Assembly (NCBI RefSeq): GCF_000485595.1
Contig: NW_014577765.1
Coordinates: 48,548 to 112,547, forward strand
Source: Priapulus caudatus
Lineage: Eukaryota; Priapulida; Priapulimorpha; Priapulimorphida; Priapulidae
Reading direction: 5' to 3'
DNA length: 64,000 bases
A program made the position numbers and the translations under genes. The notes beneath the pieces were generated by a model, which had not been told where the DNA came from, did not search any database, and saw only the letters and a list, made by a program, of their open reading frames with translations. Of this stretch, positions 60,871-64,000 are shown piece by piece (position 1 is the stretch's first letter; each line of letters starts with the position of its first letter).

Positions 60871-63800
60871 GACACAAACTGAAGACATATTAGAGAAAGG
60901 AAAACAATGTTAAAAAAGTCATGTATAAAGATCCGCTGAATATTTAAACAACGTTTTAATCGGTGGAAACGAACAACCGGTAACAACTCCTGGTGATGTG
61001 GCGTAAATACAAACGTGAAAACGGACACGAAGTTTTATTAATTGTATTAGTTTATGATAATCGTATGTTATACGTGTATTATCGCTACACATTAATCATG
61101 CAAGCATTCACGAGCCCGTAACCCCTAGAGATCAGCATTCTTTGCATACTGTTTCATCAGTGTTGGCTGGGTGGTAATTATGGCAGCTTGCCGATAGCAA
61201 AAGTCCAGTCAGGATAGAACCTGTAATTAGGCCAGCTGTTATTACTACCGAGAAGGACACAATCTAATTTTAGAGATTATTAGTTTATTTTGGTATGTAT
61301 ACCTAGCTATGGTAAGCTGTAGCCTTCATGCTTTCCTCGTGTGTTGGACTATATCGCCATTACATCACTAGGCACTAAGTGTGCTTTTTTCAAACTAGAC
61401 TAGTCACTATTGGGTGGTTTCGTCTTCACGCTCTTATCTAACTCGCCAATCGAGAAGCCAGTAGAAACACGTGAAATTTATTTAAATCATTTATGCAGAA
61501 GCGATAAAAACAAGGTGTAAAGTATCTGCACTCTCTACATTGTTGTCATTATTTCCTAACTGAATATTCTTGCTTATCTTTCTAATATACAAATAATCGT
61601 ACTTTATTTGTCATCTAATTGACCGATATCCCAACTAAGTTTGAATAGCTTTTAGCTGTTCTATTTTAATTTTGAAGGACAGGTGCAGGATACACATGAA
61701 AAAGAAATTGGCAAAGTCTTGAAATATGCCTGTGCTAAAGTTAAGCTCATCGTGTTCGTACTGCGAATTTTTTCATTCACTGACCAAAAATGTTTAATGA
61801 CGTTGGAAAAATTCTGTTGTTCTTTTCTTCGAAATATATATATTCGCGCAGTGTAAGTCAAATCACACGTGGTTCGGGACATAGTCAGAATAAGTAACAA
61901 TATCGCACACACATAGGCCTACGATCAACAATTATACAAATCCAATAACACCGCACCGCGTAGGTACAGTTAAAGATCAAAACTACTCGAGATGCATCTC
62001 TTCATTTTCTTTGTACGATCACGTATATCAGCTATACTAGTTCGTGATATATTATGTTTGATGTTATAGCATTGCAGAGAATACATCTACTATTGTGGAC
62101 CGTTGAAGCTTAGTGATCTATTTACTGTGAAATAAAATGAGTTGATGCTGCCCTGCGAAATGTTGTTCCGCTGCCTAGTGTCGTTGATTTTTTGGAGGCG
62201 TTCTTGATGTTCGGTCTTTCATTTTTTACAGTAAACGATAGCTGTTATGAACGAAATTTATTTCCGTATGTAAATTTAATTGCTCCTGTTATGAATTTAT
62301 TTCTGACATTTCATCTAATACTTACCCATCTGCCTGTGTTTTTTAGCTACTTTACCCGTTGATATAGCAACACTGTTCGTATGCTTAGATATTATATAAC
62401 ACATGCTCTTACTACATATATTATACCATTATATTCATTATAATTACATAAAATAATATATGACCTAAACACCTAAACATAGATGATATGACGCCGGTCT
62501 TTCTCCATTATGAGAACATGGCGAATGTATTGCAGGCACTTTTTGTTTGGTGGCAACGTATCAATTTACTGCTAGGCGGCCATTCTCTACCTTGAATAGT
62601 TCTACATTTTCGCAGTACCCAGGGCTGCCCACTCGAAGATTCTATATTTCTATTTTTTTATTCAAAACTGGAAGTTGATCTTATCTTTATTTATAGTCAG
62701 TATTGTGATTCCAAGAGCTATCGTTAAATCTGATTCATTGGTAACGAAGCCGGGTGTGTGCTGTGACTGTTCCGCTAACGTCGAAATGTCGAATAAAATC
62801 AAATATAATAATGATCAAATTACATAATGCTATGCAGACAGCTGGTTTTCACACTGTATCATATCTATAGTTGTTGGTCTCTCTAGTTCCACTTGCACCA
62901 ATTGCTGTTAGCGATTCCAGTAAAACGAATAATTATACTCTAAGATTATCGAGAGAGACAAGATTTTAGTATGAAAATACGCCTAAACGCACATCTTTCC
63001 TCTGACTTGATTATGTAATTCAGCATTAATAACATTATTATAGCATTACAATTTAAGCGCCAACCCAAAGAGCTATAAACAATCTTCGAATTGTTAACAT
63101 TATTTTGCTTTCTCGCGGAATTGATTACACTTTTGGCTTAGATGCGGTCCCCGCACATTTAAAGTTGTCGCCTTTTCCTTTTCACGAAATTTCCCTCTCA
63201 CTAAGAGTCGCTTTAATAGATCGGACGATCAGATTATAGCCCTCTGCCACCGCCAACTTCATTATTTACTCGATGATGTTTTTTGCATGCCGAGTTCGAG
63301 AAAAATGGTTTATAATCTCAATGACCATTACCTGTGTTCTCTGCCCGCCATATAATACCAGCTCAATCATTACTTTGCACTGATCCTAGTAATAGGTATG
63401 TAAATACACTGCTTCTATGATTATGGCAATTTGATACCAATTAGGGACAATAGATGTACAATACAACAATATGTTTGTTAAACCTTTGCTGGTTCAGCCA
63501 TTTATTCCAAAGAGGCTTCTCACACAATTTGCAACTGTATTGAAACATCAACGAATTAGAGCTAATCATTGGTGTAATTAGCCAGGAATACTACATCTCT
63601 TCCTTTCTTCTCGGATAAGAATTACATATCATGGCCGATATAGATCTTAAAAGACATAATCCAAACATAGATTACCGTTCCCAGCGTATAAACAAACTGT
63701 GATCCTTACAGTCACCACCGACAGGTGATCCATAACAACTGTTTACAACAGCGCGTGGTACACTTTAAACAAACCAGTCTCTTCGCAATTATACTGCTGA

Positions 63801-64000
63801 TTCAGATCTCTTAGCAACACTGCTGACTTTTTAACACAAAGTAAATTAAACGTAAACACGAACATCATCTTCTTGCTTAGTTCATTCTATGACGTCGCTT
63901 GACTTAGGTAGCAAGCACGCGTAACACTGTCCAATACACACAATTTGTGTAATGCGAATACAATCGTTACTTGCCATGCATGACAATACCTAAATCTCCG

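Larger units (their letters stand above)
58834..64000. repeat. Right arm of the giant palindrome (noisy)
   Basis: Reverse complement of 52100-57237, with frequent single-base indels and substitutions. It runs past the window end; at 64000 it corresponds to about 52100 of the left arm. Confidence 0.9.

Overview
This is nuclear DNA from an intron-rich metazoan, most likely a marine invertebrate. The host genes are split by short introns with GT..AG borders, telomere-type TTAGGG/CCCTAA tracts are scattered through it, and it is dense in small inverted-repeat transposons. I cannot place the species. Three gaps of N are present (408-431, 25337-25455, and a single N at 43771), so at least three contigs are scaffolded here.

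Three host genes can be recognised. (1) A complete REXO1 gene (RNA exonuclease 1 / elongin-A-binding protein family) lies on the minus strand at 42693-30818. I could trace 16 coding exons whose phases all agree, giving about 1542 codons. A second copy holding only exons 9-16 lies at 11260-6488, and a third, indel-ridden copy of the last exon lies before the first gap. (2) ETHE1 (mitochondrial persulfide dioxygenase) lies on the minus strand at 18326-14846. A second copy at 19073-25336 has its 5' half inverted. The clean exons are split between the two copies. (3) An ATP-grasp-domain gene lies on the minus strand at 57107-54885 with a duplicated last exon, inside a palindrome of about 12 kb that runs off the right edge.

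Layout: 1-407 is a noisy fragment. 432-11640 and 27168-34945 are two versions of the same region (REXO1 3' half), differing by clean transposon insertions. 12147-18373 and 19073-25336 are the ETHE1 duplication and inversion. 30818-42693 is full REXO1. 42700-46720 is a field of inverted-repeat elements, several carrying telomeric tracts. 46810-52030 is a decayed Ty3/gypsy-type retroelement. 52030-64000 is the giant palindrome with the ATP-grasp gene.

The genes do not form a pathway together. Much of the repeated architecture (copies full of single-base indels next to clean copies, fold-back junctions, a gap exactly at an inversion breakpoint) could come from allelic contigs joined in assembly or from chimeric reads, and should be tested before any biology is drawn from it. 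The most interesting signals that do not depend on this are four unrelated inverted-repeat element families that each carry a telomeric tract, a family of 40-71 bp hairpin transposons with 7-bp target duplications, and a hAT-like insertion whose target duplication is the splice donor of a REXO1 intron.
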